A stretch of 64,000 nucleotides of DNA, taken from assembly GCF_000203795.2 (NCBI RefSeq), contig NW_006281109.1, positions 568,001-632,000 of the forward strand. The letters are read 5' to 3'. A program made the translations under genes and the position numbers. Shown here in pieces: positions 1 through 14,347 of this stretch. Below the pieces are notes generated by a model, which searched no databases, had not been told where the DNA came from, and was given only the letters and a program-made list of their open reading frames with translations. The DNA comes from Batrachochytrium dendrobatidis JAM81 (lineage: Eukaryota; Chytridiomycota; Chytridiomycetes; Rhizophydiales). Position 1 is the stretch's first letter; each line of letters begins with the position of its first letter.

Positions 1-257
1 ATAAACAACTGTTAACTATTCGTCGTTATTGGAAATTAATTCCTCCTATTGAAACTTTGTATTTTAATTTCAGATACGTTTGCGCTTTAGTTCAAGAAAC
101 CATTTCAGGAATGTGGAATGTATTGGAACAGAAATGTGAATATTTGCTGTATTCTCGTACAAGAATAAACACAACGATCAGTAAGATTGGCACTAAATGA
201 GACTGTTTATCATATATTTTAGTCTAGCATTTCATGTTGCGTGAATATGGCGGTAAA
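1..257. mobile_element. MITE-like element, copy A (left end outside the window)
   Basis: This stretch aligns along its length with 60347-60725 (copy B). Shared blocks include the text around 10-60, the block near 113-150 containing GAAATGTGAATATTTGCTGT, and the terminal motif at 231-257 (GTGAATATGGCGGTAAAT). Copy B has about 100 extra bases in the middle. The right end lies 38 bp beyond the NOT1 stop codon, so the element forms the 3' flank of NOT1. No coding capacity is visible. Its left end lies outside the window. Confidence 0.7.
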
Positions 258-295
258 TAACAATACAGCAGTTCAAACTTGATCATTTCTTCAAT

Positions 296-3200
296 TTATT
301 GGGGTGCACGTGACATTGACTGGTTAATGGACTTTGCAACGGTTTGGAAAAGACGCTCAATTTCTGGAGCACTTGTCACAAAAGTAGAGTCCCAGAAGCT
401 GTATCTGGGGTTTCTAAACAACTCAATGACTGTAATCAGCAATCCGTAGGGGTGTGGTCGATTGACAATAAGCCGCTCAATAAGTACCCTGTTAAATTGA
501 TTATATACAATCAATGAAGGATCAAAGTATTGGTTTTAGAAACAAACTTGTCGTCTTACAAGGCTAAAAACGCGATTATGATATATCTACACATTACCTT
601 GTAATCTGTTCCTGAACAATCTCTTGGCCGGCTTCTACAAAAAGGTATAGCAGCACACAGCTAAAGTAGTGAGTATGGCTATTGGGGTATCGAAGTTGGT
701 TTGCAATGGCGCATAGCACCAGGTAACGTCCTAAAGTATTGGCGTATAGTTTAGTATATACAATGAAGATTAAAGTCAAGAACCAGTATCAAACACATCA
801 GCTGTGAGTTGCTGCAACCATACCTTCTGTATCCATATCAACAACAAGCTGTTGAAAAATATCCATTGGCGCACTATGAGGAACCAGAAAACTTGCTTGT
901 TGTTTTTGCTGAGCTTGTGCAATGGCTTGAATTCCAACATAAAGAACAAGTGCGTTGATTGCACAAACATTGTATTTGGAGGTAGGTTTGGACAACGGCT
1001 CTTTTAACAAAAGTTTACTCTGCAACTCGGTCAAAAACGACACTGGACCACGGGAAGATAAGTAGTCATCTATATCCTGCTTCAAATTATTCTCAGTGAG
1101 ACTACACGTATAGTCGGACAGTATTGGAGGAGACTGGTTGATTTCTGGGAGTAAATCAACCTTGAGATTAGGAGTAAAAGGATCAGGAAATCGCATATTT
1201 CGAGGGAAATCGCTGAGAATTAAATTTCGCAATTGGATACAGGTATGCGGAATAACATCAACAAGGCTGACATGATAGTCACATAAAAATCCTGGGAAAT
1301 CTCGCAAGAGTACTAATACAACGCGAAGTGTTCCTCGATACAAAAGACGTGTTGTGTCAGATAATTGATCTTGCTGAAGAAACGGCCCAATAAATTTAAA
1401 CAGTTCGACTAGTAATCTTTGGTAATAGGGCCAGAGCTAAATAAAACATTGACATTCAACCAACATGATCAATTAGAAACCATAGACTGCATAAGATCAA
1501 TATATACAAGCAATGATTGCTGTATCCCACTTGATGCAATAATAACAAATATTCAAGCGTAAATATGATTACACACCCGCTGGCCATCTGCAAGCAAAAG
1601 TTTAGGCATAAACTGTCTATGTGAAATCAGTTGAAGCCATGCAAATGCAAATCCTGGAAGGAAATTAGGTTGCAGTGTATGGAATGTGTTGCTAGAAAAA
1701 ATAGCTGTGAGTTTAAACATTGCAGTAGTTGACAGCTAAATCAATATACATGGGTTTACCTGATTGCCGTAAAAATATGAGCATGAATGCCTCCAAGTCT
1801 TGCTTCAAATAGATGCAAGTCATTTAACAAACTCGAAAACAACCGAAGGAATGGCTTTTGATTGAAGCGCAGCTGATTTTGCTCATGTGAATGGATAAGA
1901 ACTAGCACAATGATGGATAAAACCCGAGCAGTAAAACTAAGACGCGCTTTGTTGTAGTCTACACCAGTAGAATCTCTATAATATGAAATAAGCAAGACAG
2001 TCAAACGGGAAAACGCATCCACTCCTTGATATTCTTGGGCAATGGCTCCGTTTGAGGATTTAATGACGTCAAAAAGATCAACACTGATCTCCGTACAGAC
2101 ACGGAAAAAAAGAGGATAGATGGAATCAACCATTAATATATCTTGGAGCTGTTAATCAAAAAAATTGTAAGTAGTCTGAATGATAAACATATATCGATCA
2201 AGAGCATTATACAAGATGTTGGCCAAAAACAAAAAAATCGTGTTTAAATACCTGAGTGACAAAATCAAGATGCGTTGCCAAACTGCTGGATGGATGGTTA
2301 AAAATTTGAATCCATTCATGAAACACCAGGCTTAAATGTTCTCGCACAGCATCGTTGCTAGGATCTTGCAGAATAAGATTTTTTGCAGACATTATGGCAG
2401 ATCCTTTTTCGACATTGCTCAACAGGGTTGTAACACTAGATATATTTTAATTGAATAAAGATAAATACTTGAATCTACAAAATATCAAGGCATTGCTTAT
2501 TAAAATACTATGAAAAAAGCATACCTGGATGATACTTTTCCTTGAGTAACTAGTCTCCGGAAGGATTGTATCGTAAACAAAAAGTCGGTATAGAGTGCAA
2601 ACTTTCGTCGTTCAATTAAGCATGTGGTCAAAAGTGATGCTGCAAATTCAATTACATTTGGCCGACCAGTCTCCACCTGGCGTGCAAGCTGCATGTCAAA
2701 CTCGGCCACGTCTAGTAAATCACTTTGCAGCAGTGCAATGTTGACCTGAATATCATATTTACGCTAAAAAATACATCAAAAATCAGCAACCAAATCTGGA
2801 CAAACAAAAAAATACCAGATTTTCAAACCAGCCAAGAATCAAAATCATACCTCGTCATCGTGATATAAAAACCAATCTTTCAATTCCTTGGCCAGTGCAT
2901 TTGAGATTTCACAAAATCTCTTCAAAATCAATATATAGACAGTACGAGAAATAACAGAGTCCGATTTATACAACAGCTGTACAATCTTTTGGGAAAAGAC
3001 TAGCGAAAACTCGTCAACAGAAGGTGTCTGTGTTAGTAGACTCGGAACCTCTGCCATCAATAAGCGAATGTTGTGCTGAGCAGGCAATGTTTCAAGAGAC
3101 ACTAGTGCATTTGCTTTGAGTTGTTTATCTAGATCGTTAGTAACAAGATTAAACTTTTCAACAATTTGCCGAATCGAAATTGCATTCGCAGTTCCTTCGT

Positions 3201-6200
3201 TGGCCATTTCTGGCTGAACATGCTGAAATGATTGTGCATGTACGGGCCCATGACGATCATCACTACGCAAAAGTGCACCATTTCGAGATTGTCGCTCTTG
3301 TAAATGTGGAATACGAATAAAATCCTCATATACACGCAATTGCTGCATTAGCAAGCCTCCAGGTCTGGGTCGAATTCCTTCAGGCAAAGCAGTAGCATAT
3401 CGCGAAGCTGAACAAACTGCCATGTCAAAGTAAGGTTGATTGGAGCGCTAGTAATTATGGATTGAAATTATAAAATCAATATCTTCATAAGCAATATCAA
3501 GCAACATAATTTGCCACCACATCAACACTTACTTCACGATGCTTGCGACGGTTCATGTAAGAAGAAGCTAGACTCTCATCAATTTCCGATATGGCCTTGT
3601 CTGAAGCCGCTTTTTCCATTACAGAACATGCAAGATCAAGGTTGTCCGAGACAATCAAGTGAACAACGGGTTCTGGCACAGTTTGTTCAGAAAATCCGTT
3701 CTGCATCAACAGCATACGTAGATTTGATATCATGCTAACACGCAAAGGCTCACGAGAAGACACCGATGCCAAACTTCCAGAGAGACTCTGAGTCATCAGA
3801 TGTGCAGCTTTACGCATCTTGTCTTCATTGGGTTCCATGGAAAAATCTTTGGTAATAAGCTCCCGAGATGCAATCACAGCAATAGCAACACTGCGCTCAA
3901 CTACTGATGACATGATCACTTCACCAATAGATCGATCGATTGCAATATGAACAATTCTCTTGAAAGACGGCTGTGTATTGAACAGAGAAATATTGTGGTT
4001 GGATGTGATATATGCAGCCAGATTGGGATACATGACTCCATTTTCGTCTGATAAATCAGTAGGGCCTTGTGATTGCTGGCGAGACTGGGCATCGACACTC
4101 GCATTGGGATGTATATACCCTGCTATACTTCGGGATTGAAGATTGGTAGTATTATCAGCCTCATTTGCAGCAATACGCTGCATTGTAATACGAAGAATAT
4201 CTGTGGGCTGCATATCTAAAAACGCACCACCATTGCAAAAGATAGTGTTAAAAAGCTACACCAAAAATAAAAGCAAATGCCAGATGAACAAGACTCGACT
4301 TACCCTTGACATTAAGTTTGAAATTTTCACATTTGCTTTCAATGTTTTTACATAGCACTTCAATCTCAAACTTGAGATTGAGTTTGAGTTCAGCAAAATG
4401 ATAGAGCTCAGCAAGCAATTTGAGAATAGCCATTAGCCAAGGATTGGGAGGCCGAAACACCTTGCTTGTACCACATTGTTCAAGCACTTTGCATACAAAA
4501 GGAATGACTACAATCAATCGATTACTTAAACAGCCTTCCAAAAGTAGTTCTTTGATTGCCAAATTTTTATGCTTGATTGGTTTGTTTTTGGCAAGCGTAA
4601 TGCTTCCAAGCCAAGTACCAAGATTTTTGAGTAGAGAACGCTCCTGAGAAGAAGTCAGCGTTTTTTCAGAGTTGAGGAGTAGTCTGATATTATGCAACGT
4701 TTCGCGTAAAATATAGCAATATAGGTTAGAAGACGGGAGACCATCTAAAAACAAAATATATACATTGTGGAAATTGGGCTCGATGCTGACACGTTTTAAA
4801 ACAAAATATTCACTAAACCACGAGTAGTATGCAGGTTTTAAAAGCTCGCCCATTTCAACGACTTTGCTTTCCACATTGTCCTGTGAAACATTGTTTACAA
4901 TGAACAGTATTTTATCTTGAATACTTTCAGAGGGTAATTCAGAAACAACGTCTTCTGGCAAAGGATCAAGATTGACTGTTTTGAAAACAAGGCCATCATC
5001 TGCACTGGACAAAGCGGCGCTCTGAGAATCAAGTTTCATGGAAATTGCCATTGGTTTGGCCTCGGAAGTATCTGCATATCTAATCGGATCACTTGCTCCT
5101 GTACTTGCAGTCACGACTTGCTTTTGGGCATTCTTGATGGCTTGAATAATGTCAGGATGTGCATCACGAAGATGCTCAATTTGCAATAGCAATGCACAGT
5201 ATTGAGGCCATTCAACCAGTCGGTTCAAAAACTGCAAGAGAGCCTGCACACCAAATTTGAAAAGCTTTGAACCAACTTGGTGACGAAGACCTTCGAGCAC
5301 ATACCGAAGAGCGACTCCAAGAGCCATGGAAGTGACCACCTCATTTTGAATCAAAACGCCAAAAAGGATACTGGTAACTGTAAGCTCTTTTTCCGGATAG
5401 CGTTGAAAGAATTTGTACTCATCAAACAGATTGTGAACCATACAGCGAAAAGTCTCCTGATCTCGAGGATTGTTGGAGATCTTGAGCCGTTGCAGCATAT
5501 CAACAACTTGACCAATTGAAAGCTCTCCTTTATATATCTTTTCGTAATAGGAATTGGCTTCTGCCTCGATATCTGCCGGAAACGATGTGGTTTCAACAAA
5601 AGGTACCTCGTCAATCATTGCTGAAAGTCTGGGATATGTCTGTAGGCAAATATTCAAAAGCTCCTTGAGCAACTCGGCGTTTTCAGCCGTCATTGTACTA
5701 GTGATATGAACATGTGAATGTTTAAATTCAATACATACTACAAGCCATGACAGCACAACCAAGCATCACGCAGCAAAGACTGACCTTGTGTTGGCTCGTA
5801 AAGCACGCAAGAAGGCACTTACCACCTCTATAGAAAGCGGAGCTGCATGAGCAGCATCGGGCTGAGAAAGCTGCATGACCACTTTCTCGTTGAGAAAATC
5901 CAGACAAGCACGAACAAACAAAGTGTTTTCTTCATGAATATGGTCCTGCAGCCACTTTTCCAAATTGAGGTATTCGCGACGTGATGCCAATGCTGCCAGA
6001 TCGATTGAAAAACTGTATGGTTTAGCTTCCAAAATTTGTGAAAGAGCCTAAAACGTACACAATCGGTGTTACTAATAAAGTCATTTTATATTGCAAAGGT
6101 AAACACTGGTGTACCTTCATCTCTTGAGCAATATCAAGGATTCGTGAAATAGATGACGGATCCTTGGAGTGCATTAATACTAGACCCGATACAAATAATG

Positions 6201-7430
6201 CAGGAGTCAATTGCCACACACGAGGCAAAAAAAATGGAGCATGGGGATGACCCATGAGGAAAATCACTGCAAGTCTGGGGCCATATTCCTTGATGGTTGA
6301 ATTCCATGTTGTCTGTAAAAATAAGAGTGATGATTGATTGTCAAGCACATGGGATATCCATAAGCATTCAAATATGATCAAGCATGATGTCGTACCGAAA
6401 GACGAGCAAATCCTAAAAGCATGAGACCAGGACTGTGTTGGATACCTAATTCGATCAGCTGTTTGACTTCATCCACGTATTGGGTTTGAGAAAGCTCCAT
6501 AAGGGATTGAATTAGATCCAAAGAGTTCCATGGCGATGTAGATGAAGCGGAAAGAACAGAGCGACCCAGGTTTCCAGGGGGAACGGATTCCATGGTAACG
6601 ACTCGTCTTGGAAGTGTCGCAACAAGAGTGAACAGCTCTGAGGCCATTTGGATAGTGTAACGAAGGAAACTGACTTGAGCCTTTTGATTTGTCCAACGCT
6701 CAAGAAAAACATTTGTAGGTAAAAGATAAATATCCTAACAATAACAACATGAATGGGAAGAGTTTAGTATTTAAACAAGCAAGCAATTCAATACGCGATA
6801 CACTATAAAAGTAAACCTACTTGAAGAACAGCTTTTGATGCTTTGAGAACAATGGCAAGACTGTTTGAATCTGGAAAAGCGGTATCGGGATGATCAAGCT
6901 TACGCAGAACATTACTCCAATTTATTGCAGGATTCTAAAAAGAAGATCAAACCAAAATAGTAAATGTCAATCAATGAACAAGTTAAAAACAGACTGATTT
7001 CAAACGACTGAATTAGCCAGCAATAGTCTATATGATGACCAGGTCAACAGCAGCACAGTAAAGCATGGAATATAAAACGAGTTAAAAGTAGATGAAAACG
7101 AACCATTTTTACAAGAACATTGAAGAACAGATCGATACACCAAGTGGTCATGTTACGCAGTTGATCCACTTCAGGTTCGCTCAATATTCCAGAAACAAGA
7201 GCACGAAGAGCAGGATTTTCAGGAAGGCCAGTGTGAGTTAAAGCCATCATAGCCAACAGTCTTGCAAGTTCCAACTCAGTGATCTTTGTATGAGCATTAG
7301 ATGGATAGATTCCAATTTGTTCCAGTACTGCCAAGATAACATTGGAGGAATATGTAGCACCGTAGCCTAGATCCTTGATATAGTTGACTAGCTGAACTTC
7401 AGAACTTCCTGGTGGTTCGTCTTGATTCAT
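296..7430 (-). CDS. NOT1: CCR4-NOT complex scaffold subunit Not1 (CNOT1)
   Basis: Scaffold of the CCR4-NOT deadenylase, which shortens mRNA poly(A) tails and represses translation. The whole protein can be followed across many short introns, roughly 2,000 residues. From N to C: HEAT-type region (LGYGATYSS near 7380; [11 protein letters not shown] near 6500; [11 protein letters not shown] near 6140; [20 protein letters not shown] near 6000). Then the region equivalent to the TTP-binding domain ([20 protein letters not shown] near 5540), the CAF1-binding MIF4G region (near 4330-4480), the CNOT9-binding DUF3819 region (3530-4210), and the C-terminal Not1 homology domain ([17 protein letters not shown] near 680; [15 protein letters not shown] near 450), ending at TAA 296-298. 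The start is ATG 7430 ([10 protein letters not shown]); an apparent extension to 7457 begins with TTG and was not used. The N-terminus is shorter than in animals, as in other fungi. Identity is very secure; exon borders are approximate. Confidence 0.95.
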
Positions 7431-8026
7431 GACTATTTCAAGAAGTTTTAAATACAATTATTAAAGACCAATGCAAGGGATAGAAACAACTACACAGTCG
7501 TAACAATACAAAAACATGGTCATCAACTGTCTTGATAACCAGTCAAGTCAGTGATGACATCAAACTCAAAGTGATCTGGAATTTAAAGAGTTTAATGTGT
7601 AACAATATACGAGCCAATGCTCATCACTGACTTGTTTCAACACACTCACTCGACCACTGCAATGTCTTACTGTTGTATTCACGTCAATGCAACTTTTCTG
7701 TGTTGGATTTCCTCAATTTCGCTTCCAAAATTCACTTGAAAATCACTTGAAATTGTCTTGAAATTCACTTGAAAATCATTCCATTTTTCATAAAGTTTCA
7801 CTAAATTCTCATCACAAATCAATACTGAAATAATGTGTTTTTAATCCATTTATTCAAAGTGAATTATCTTGAATAGAAATCTCTTATTGAAAACTTGACC
7901 ATTAAACTTGCTATGGTATCAAGATAACCATGCAATCATCCAAAATATATTAATTTTGCTTCTCGTCATGAAGCTGATCATATTATAAAAAGCTTAAAGT
8001 GAGTATGCAATATTCATTCTAATCAG
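7431..8026. other. NOT1-CDK8 intergenic region with inverted repeat
   Basis: No gene is recognised. It holds the NOT1 promoter and the 3' flank of the CDK8 gene. It contains a perfect 14-bp inverted repeat (CAAGTCAGTGATGA at 7544-7557 and its complement at 7621-7634). It also has a run of imperfect CACTTGAAA-type repeats at about 7730-7775. Confidence 0.6.
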
Positions 8027-9826
8027 TTATATTTCAAACAAAATAAACACTCTTACCCTTCTCACTGGATACTTGAATGCTTTACGATCTACTCCAGGAG
8101 TAACAAACGAACTATTAAACATGTAATAAAAAAACCATGGTTGGCATTAGATGCGTCAAACTATATAATTGTACAATTCACTAAAATCTATACTTGCTTT
8201 GCACCTGGCTTTGGATCATCCAAGAAATATGCATGTGACAGTGCATCATCGGCACTGGTACGTTTTTCAGGATCATATTCTAGAGTGCTTTGAAGTAGTT
8301 GGAAACCAAGCTCACTTCTTTGCGATGAGCCTTGAAAATATGTGGGGCGAAGATTAGGAGTAGTGGATCTTTGTATATCTCTAAGATTGCCATACTCGGG
8401 CATGTACACAAGAGCTGGCCATTTTTCCACTAAAACAGCAATAGCGTTTAAAACAGGCACATGTAATAGTTTAATGTTAAATACCTTTTAAACACATTGA
8501 ATTGGAATAAAACATACCTGTAGGCATGCCTAAAATATCAAATATCTTGATCAGTTGATCTTTTTGAAATGGAATGTTTTTTTTGTTGTCCATCTTGGCT
8601 TCCTCTCCTTTGAATATAGGTCGAAGCATCAAAAGTTCCGCAAAAATACATCCCACTGCCCATATATCAATGGATTTTGTATAGTGCCGAGATCCTAGCA
8701 ATAACTCTGGAGCTCTATACCTTGATTCCCAAACCATGTTAACATTCAATAAAAATGTTTCGAGTCATTAAACAGCATCAAAAGACGCGGTTAAACCATG
8801 TAAATGGCCTACCAGATTGTTACTACAACTTTATCTCCATGAAATAATGGCTGGACAGGCGATTGAAATATTCTTGCAAGTCCAAGATCGGCTAACATCA
8901 AAAACATCAGATTAAACCACATCAATATACTAACTGATTCAAATCCAGCAAGACCTTGAAATGTGTAGCCAAGTCAAATATCTCACCAATTTTAATAATG
9001 CCTTGAGAAGTGACCAATATGTTGGCAGGTTTCAAATCCTAAATGAACAGGTTGACAATAATCAATGACATCGAGTCAAGTTGCATGCTACGCATTTAAA
9101 GCGACAAGTATTAAAACTCCAAACAGGTTAAACGATTCCTTACTCGATGTAGTACCCAATTGGCATGGAGATATGCCAAACCATTCAAAAGCTGCCACAA
9201 AAATGACTTGATAGTATATTCCGGAATGACTTTACGCTCATGATGACTATGAAAATGAAGTATTTGCTAACCATAGTATTGCACATGCATTGACGATCAT
9301 TTAGCCTACTATAAACCCAAGTCACATCTCGACTACATACCAACAAATCATGTTCTGCGTATTCAAAGATCATAGATATTGAGCGATCCTTTGGATCAAG
9401 CATGACTTCTTCAAGATTAACAACGTTTTCATGATGCAGTTCTTTACAAAGAGCGATCTCTCTGCAAGCAGACTGTGAAATGCCGCTGGACAAGGCACTT
9501 TCACCCTCCTTGTCAGGCTTAAACTTTTTAATAGCAAACTCTTGAGCAGCACCATTCAAAGTGCTATAATCGCCATGACCAGCATGTCCTACTCGAGGCA
9601 CACTCTTATCCTTGCCATTCTGCATTGATTTTCTAGCCTTGAAAACTCGGCCATAAGTTCCTGCTGAAATAAATCCATCGATAGTATACTTGTCAGTGAG
9701 TCCCCGTCGACGAGAGTCCTTGGCTCGCTTGAATGCCTCGTACATGGTTGGCCAGTGCGAGATTGAAGTATTGCTGCTTGAAGCAGCAGCTATACTAACT
9801 AGTGACGGTGGATAATTACTAGACAT
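8027..9826 (-). CDS. SSN3: Cyclin-dependent kinase 8 / Ssn3 (Mediator kinase module)
   Basis: Serine/threonine kinase of the Mediator CDK8 module, acting with cyclin C on RNA polymerase II transcription. Visible in order: glycine loop [12 protein letters not shown], catalytic lysine AIKKFKPD, a PSTAIRE-equivalent helix [14 protein letters not shown] typical of CDK8, EYAEHDLL, the catalytic loop split by an intron (HR | DLKPANILV near 9040-9150), activation segment starting [32 protein letters not shown] and [12 protein letters not shown] as in fungal Ssn3. The start is ATG 9826. The reading frame meets a stop at 8188, but a GC-AG intron (GCAAGT donor near 8196, acceptor near 8107) joins an exon with [18 protein letters not shown], matching the expected Ssn3 tail. 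The end is then TAA 8027-8029; if the strong GTAAGAG donor near 8054 is also used, the stop moves to 7983. Confidence 0.93.
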
Positions 9827-10012
9827 GGCCAGATGATAATTGGCTTGAGTAATCCGACTCTAGAATAGCTGCTGAGGAATGAAGACAATATTCAATCGAC
9901 TGATTTCTTGTATTGGCTCAACTCCAATCCACAACCGTATTCGCTGCAAGACTCGTTTATTTGAATCATAATTAACAAGCCAATAAAACAAATGGTTATG
10001 CTCAACAACACA

Positions 10013-13005
10013 TCATGAATGGCTTGATATTGACTTTTTTTTTGAAATAAACGATTCTGGCTGAATAGACTTGACAACTGGTCTGGCTTGGTATGACCTG
10101 ACTCCAGATCTTGGGAGACATCGTGCAACTGCTCCCCATGGTCGTAACTCTCCTAAAAGATACTGGCTGGTTGGAGTCTGTCCAAACGGTAACGGTTTGG
10201 TTTGTACACCCACATCTTTCCTTCCACTATCCGATACTATGGTCAAACCTGTGTATTTGGATGGGATCTTGGCAATCACATTCATGTAGTTCTTTTCCAC
10301 TCTTTTCTGGTAACCAGTCATATGCACTTTACCAAATCCAACGACTTGATCCATGTTTCTCCTGTTTCGATTGGATCTCATCTCTGCATTCTGATTCTGT
10401 CCACTCTTTCCATTGTCTGAATTCCCATCTGTATTGACTTTACAAGTATACGATGTTGGGCCAATCGGAGGAAAGCTGACGCAACGATCCTCAATACTGT
10501 CGGAATCGCTTCCATTCTGAACAGGCTCGTCATCTGAACGATCATCTTGACCATGTGCATTGGATGGGCTATCTTCAACATTTATATGCGACTCTTTAAT
10601 GTTATCAACTCTCGAAGCGCTGGTTTGTGGAAAAGTTTCAAGATTTGAATTGTTTTCTACTATTCTTTCTTGAGTGTCTAACAATCGGTTCACCAGTTGA
10701 ATTTACCAGTTATGAGCAAAATACAATAAATTAAAAAAACCTAATAGCTAATATCAAAGCATAGTGTTTCAAATTCCCTGGCTTACCGTGCTGAGGTGGA
10801 CTACTGTTTGGTTCAATCTTGTCAGAAAAAACTTGCTAGATAAAGTAATAAAACAACATGGTTAGAAATCATTGGTGTGGGTTTCAAAAACACCAGCGTA
10901 ATTACCTCTTCGGATTGCATCTCGCTTGATTCAAACCAAGTTAGAACTTTTAATCTGTCAAGTATTGCATTAGAAACGACTTTAGTGAGTATAGGTTTAT
11001 TTTATTGTCAGCGATTGAACAAGTACTAGCAATCTTAAAAACTACAAACCGATTGATTGTAGCAACAAGCGATGCTTTCAATTGCAAGTATTCCTCTGAA
11101 TGCGCGGTATTCAATACCTCACTCTGTAAAGCATTAGAGTTTACTCCAAACGTCAATTCCATCTCATCAGTCACGTTTGCAACCTCTGTCAAGCGAGCTG
11201 CAAGAATATTATAATCATATTGAAGTGCTTCGATTTCCTAGTGTAAAAATTAGTGTTGTATGGCAAATAACACCTGATTAAAAATGCAAATACAACCGAA
11301 TAACCAACCTCTTTCATATCTTCGGTCAAATATTCCACACCTCCCATTTGGTGTCCATCTGATGTATTTTCTTTTGAAAAATCATTCGATGGCTCAACTT
11401 GCTCGGATTCAAATGCCAATTCAAGCATCTGATCGCTTTCTAAATTAGTAGACACAAGATTTAATCGATATTCATAATGTAAAAACAAAGCACATCTTTG
11501 ATTTGATTGCATAGCTCACCTTTAAGCTTCTCCACAAGCATTTTGATGACCCGTTGATTAGCCTGATTTCGCTTAACCAGTTCTTGCTCTGATTCAGAAA
11601 GCAACGAGTTATTTATTCTTAATCGTTTCATTTTAGTTGACAAGCTGTCGTTTTCAGCAATAAGTTCAATAGTTTTTGAACTCATTTTCTTGAGCTGTGA
11701 CGTGATTGCCATGTTTTCTCTGATAGCGCGCTTGGTAGTCTAATGTGGGATTCAAAACACTAAGCCATCAAAACTATATTCAAAAGTACTAGATTGGGTA
11801 TACAATGAACAAATACATACTTCTGCCATTTGCTGATCTGCTACTCGTCTAAAGTTGGCAACTGCCTCGTTTACCTTTTGGAGCATTTCGCGTTTCATTT
11901 GATTCTGCCAATATTATCCAACGATCATTAAAATCCTAATTCTGCACTTTATACTAAAACTACCCAAATACATACCTTGTCCTGCAATACTTTGCGCTCA
12001 ATGTTATGAATGGTGTCTCTGTACTCGCATTCCTTTTTTTCCAATAGGGTTTTATAGTGAATGACTTGAAGTTCCAGATCCTTTTTTTTGGCAGAAAATG
12101 CCGTTAACTCGCTTAATTCCGCCTTGTATTTTGTACATTGAGTTTGCATCGTTTCCAACTCTGACTGCATAGCACTTTTTAATGAACTCATTTCAGATTT
12201 TGTCCGAATTTCGTAATCCTGTTTCTCTTTTTCAAGCTGATGTGCCTTGCTCTCCAACACAGATATCATTTTTTCATGCTCACTGACTTTAATGTTTAAA
12301 AACTCTACAATATCTTGCTGTATCAGTAATGGTTTGAAAAATTAGTGAATACAATTTAAACTATTAAGCTATATTTGCATATTCCAAGTATGGATTTGAT
12401 TCAAGGTCAACGATTGAACATTGATGTTACCTTGTCATGATTGAATTTAGTTTGTGCGTTGGCTGAAATTTCATTCTCCCTGATCAATTCCTCACATTTG
12501 AGTTTGCTACAAATTAAAATTGACATGTATAGCAACAACTATAAATACAAAGAATCTACATGGGATACCATTGCGATTGCAGTGTGTGCATATTCATATA
12601 GTCTTACACACGAGCATTCTTTTCAGTCAAGTCGCGTACTTTGGCTTCAAAATATTCCAGAGTTGGCTCATCTAGTCCAGGTTTGACACTGCTCAATTCT
12701 AATTTATCCAGATATCTCACCCATTTAGCAACAAGTGAGAATAGGTTAGCTGAATAAGTATATGGCGTTTGAGTGAATACCCAATAAAATTTTAGCTTTT
12801 AATGGGAAAATAAAGCTGTGGACAACTGGGTTGTATCCGAATGGTCGAGCGTAACCATTCGATACATCTAGTATTCTGGTAAATGTAGCCATGTTTAATG
12901 GAGTTTAACAGTAAATAGTGCTATAGAACATTTGGTCTCACCACTGCTAGCAGGCTGTGGATTCTTTTCAACCTTTTTTCCTTTTTTCCCTGTTTTTGCA
13001 GACAT
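10013..13005 (-). CDS. CFAP157: CFAP157-like flagellar basal body/axoneme coiled-coil protein
   Basis: Coiled-coil protein of the DUF4515 type (CFAP157/BBOF1 group), which in other flagellates sits at basal bodies and along the axoneme. Evidence: basic start MSAKTGKKGKK; EYFEAKVRDLTEKNA near 12640; a long heptad-rich stretch near 11950-12290; ECEYRDTIHNIERKVLQDK near 12000, parallel to the family block EFRDYAYNLEKK..LDKDRL; AITSQLKKMSSKTIELIAEN near 11690; NQRVIKMLVEKLKG near 11530. The C-terminal part (10013-10690) is acidic, then basic and low in structure, with LLGELRPWGAVARCLPRS near 10130. The start is ATG 13005, the stop TGA 10013-10015. BBOF1 is the alternative family name. It is the only clearly cilium-specific gene in the window and the main reason to infer a zoosporic fungus. 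Confidence 0.75.
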
Positions 13006-13452
13006 TGACGACTACCCAACAAGGTCAAGCTGAATTATTTTGGGGCGAGTGCTGAAAATGTTTTGCAACTATTGCGCGCTCATGCTTAATACAGATTGTA
13101 ATGATCCAACAAGAGCGCAACAATAGAATGCATGTTGCAATCTATTCTCTAAATATATACTTGCACTTTGCCAATACACATCATTGATGGACTCTGGCTC
13201 TATATTGTTCATGGTTCTAGATAAACAGCTTTTCAGCAAATAAAGCCTTCTAAATCTTCAGATAGTGTAGTTTAGAAGCAAATTATGATCCCAATTTTAT
13301 TCATTTTTAAAGGATCTGACAGAATAATACTGCAATTTTTGCTATTAAGGAGAGTCTGTAGCTGATAAAGGGATCAAAATACAATTAACAGCATCGATAA
13401 AGAGTGCACAAAGAAGAGTTTAATGGGGGTAAGAAAAATAAAGTGGGAAAGC
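13006..13452. other. Intergenic: CFAP157 promoter and ATG8 3' flank
   Basis: About 450 bp, AT-rich, without a convincing reading frame or RNA gene. Both neighbours are on the minus strand, so it must hold the CFAP157 promoter and the ATG8 polyadenylation region. I see nothing else in it. Confidence 0.5.

Positions 13453-14347
<895 letters not shown>

Noticed and set aside
7431..7457. N-terminal extension of NOT1 to 7457
   Set aside because: It would start with TTG; the first ATG is 7430 and fungal Not1 proteins need no extension.
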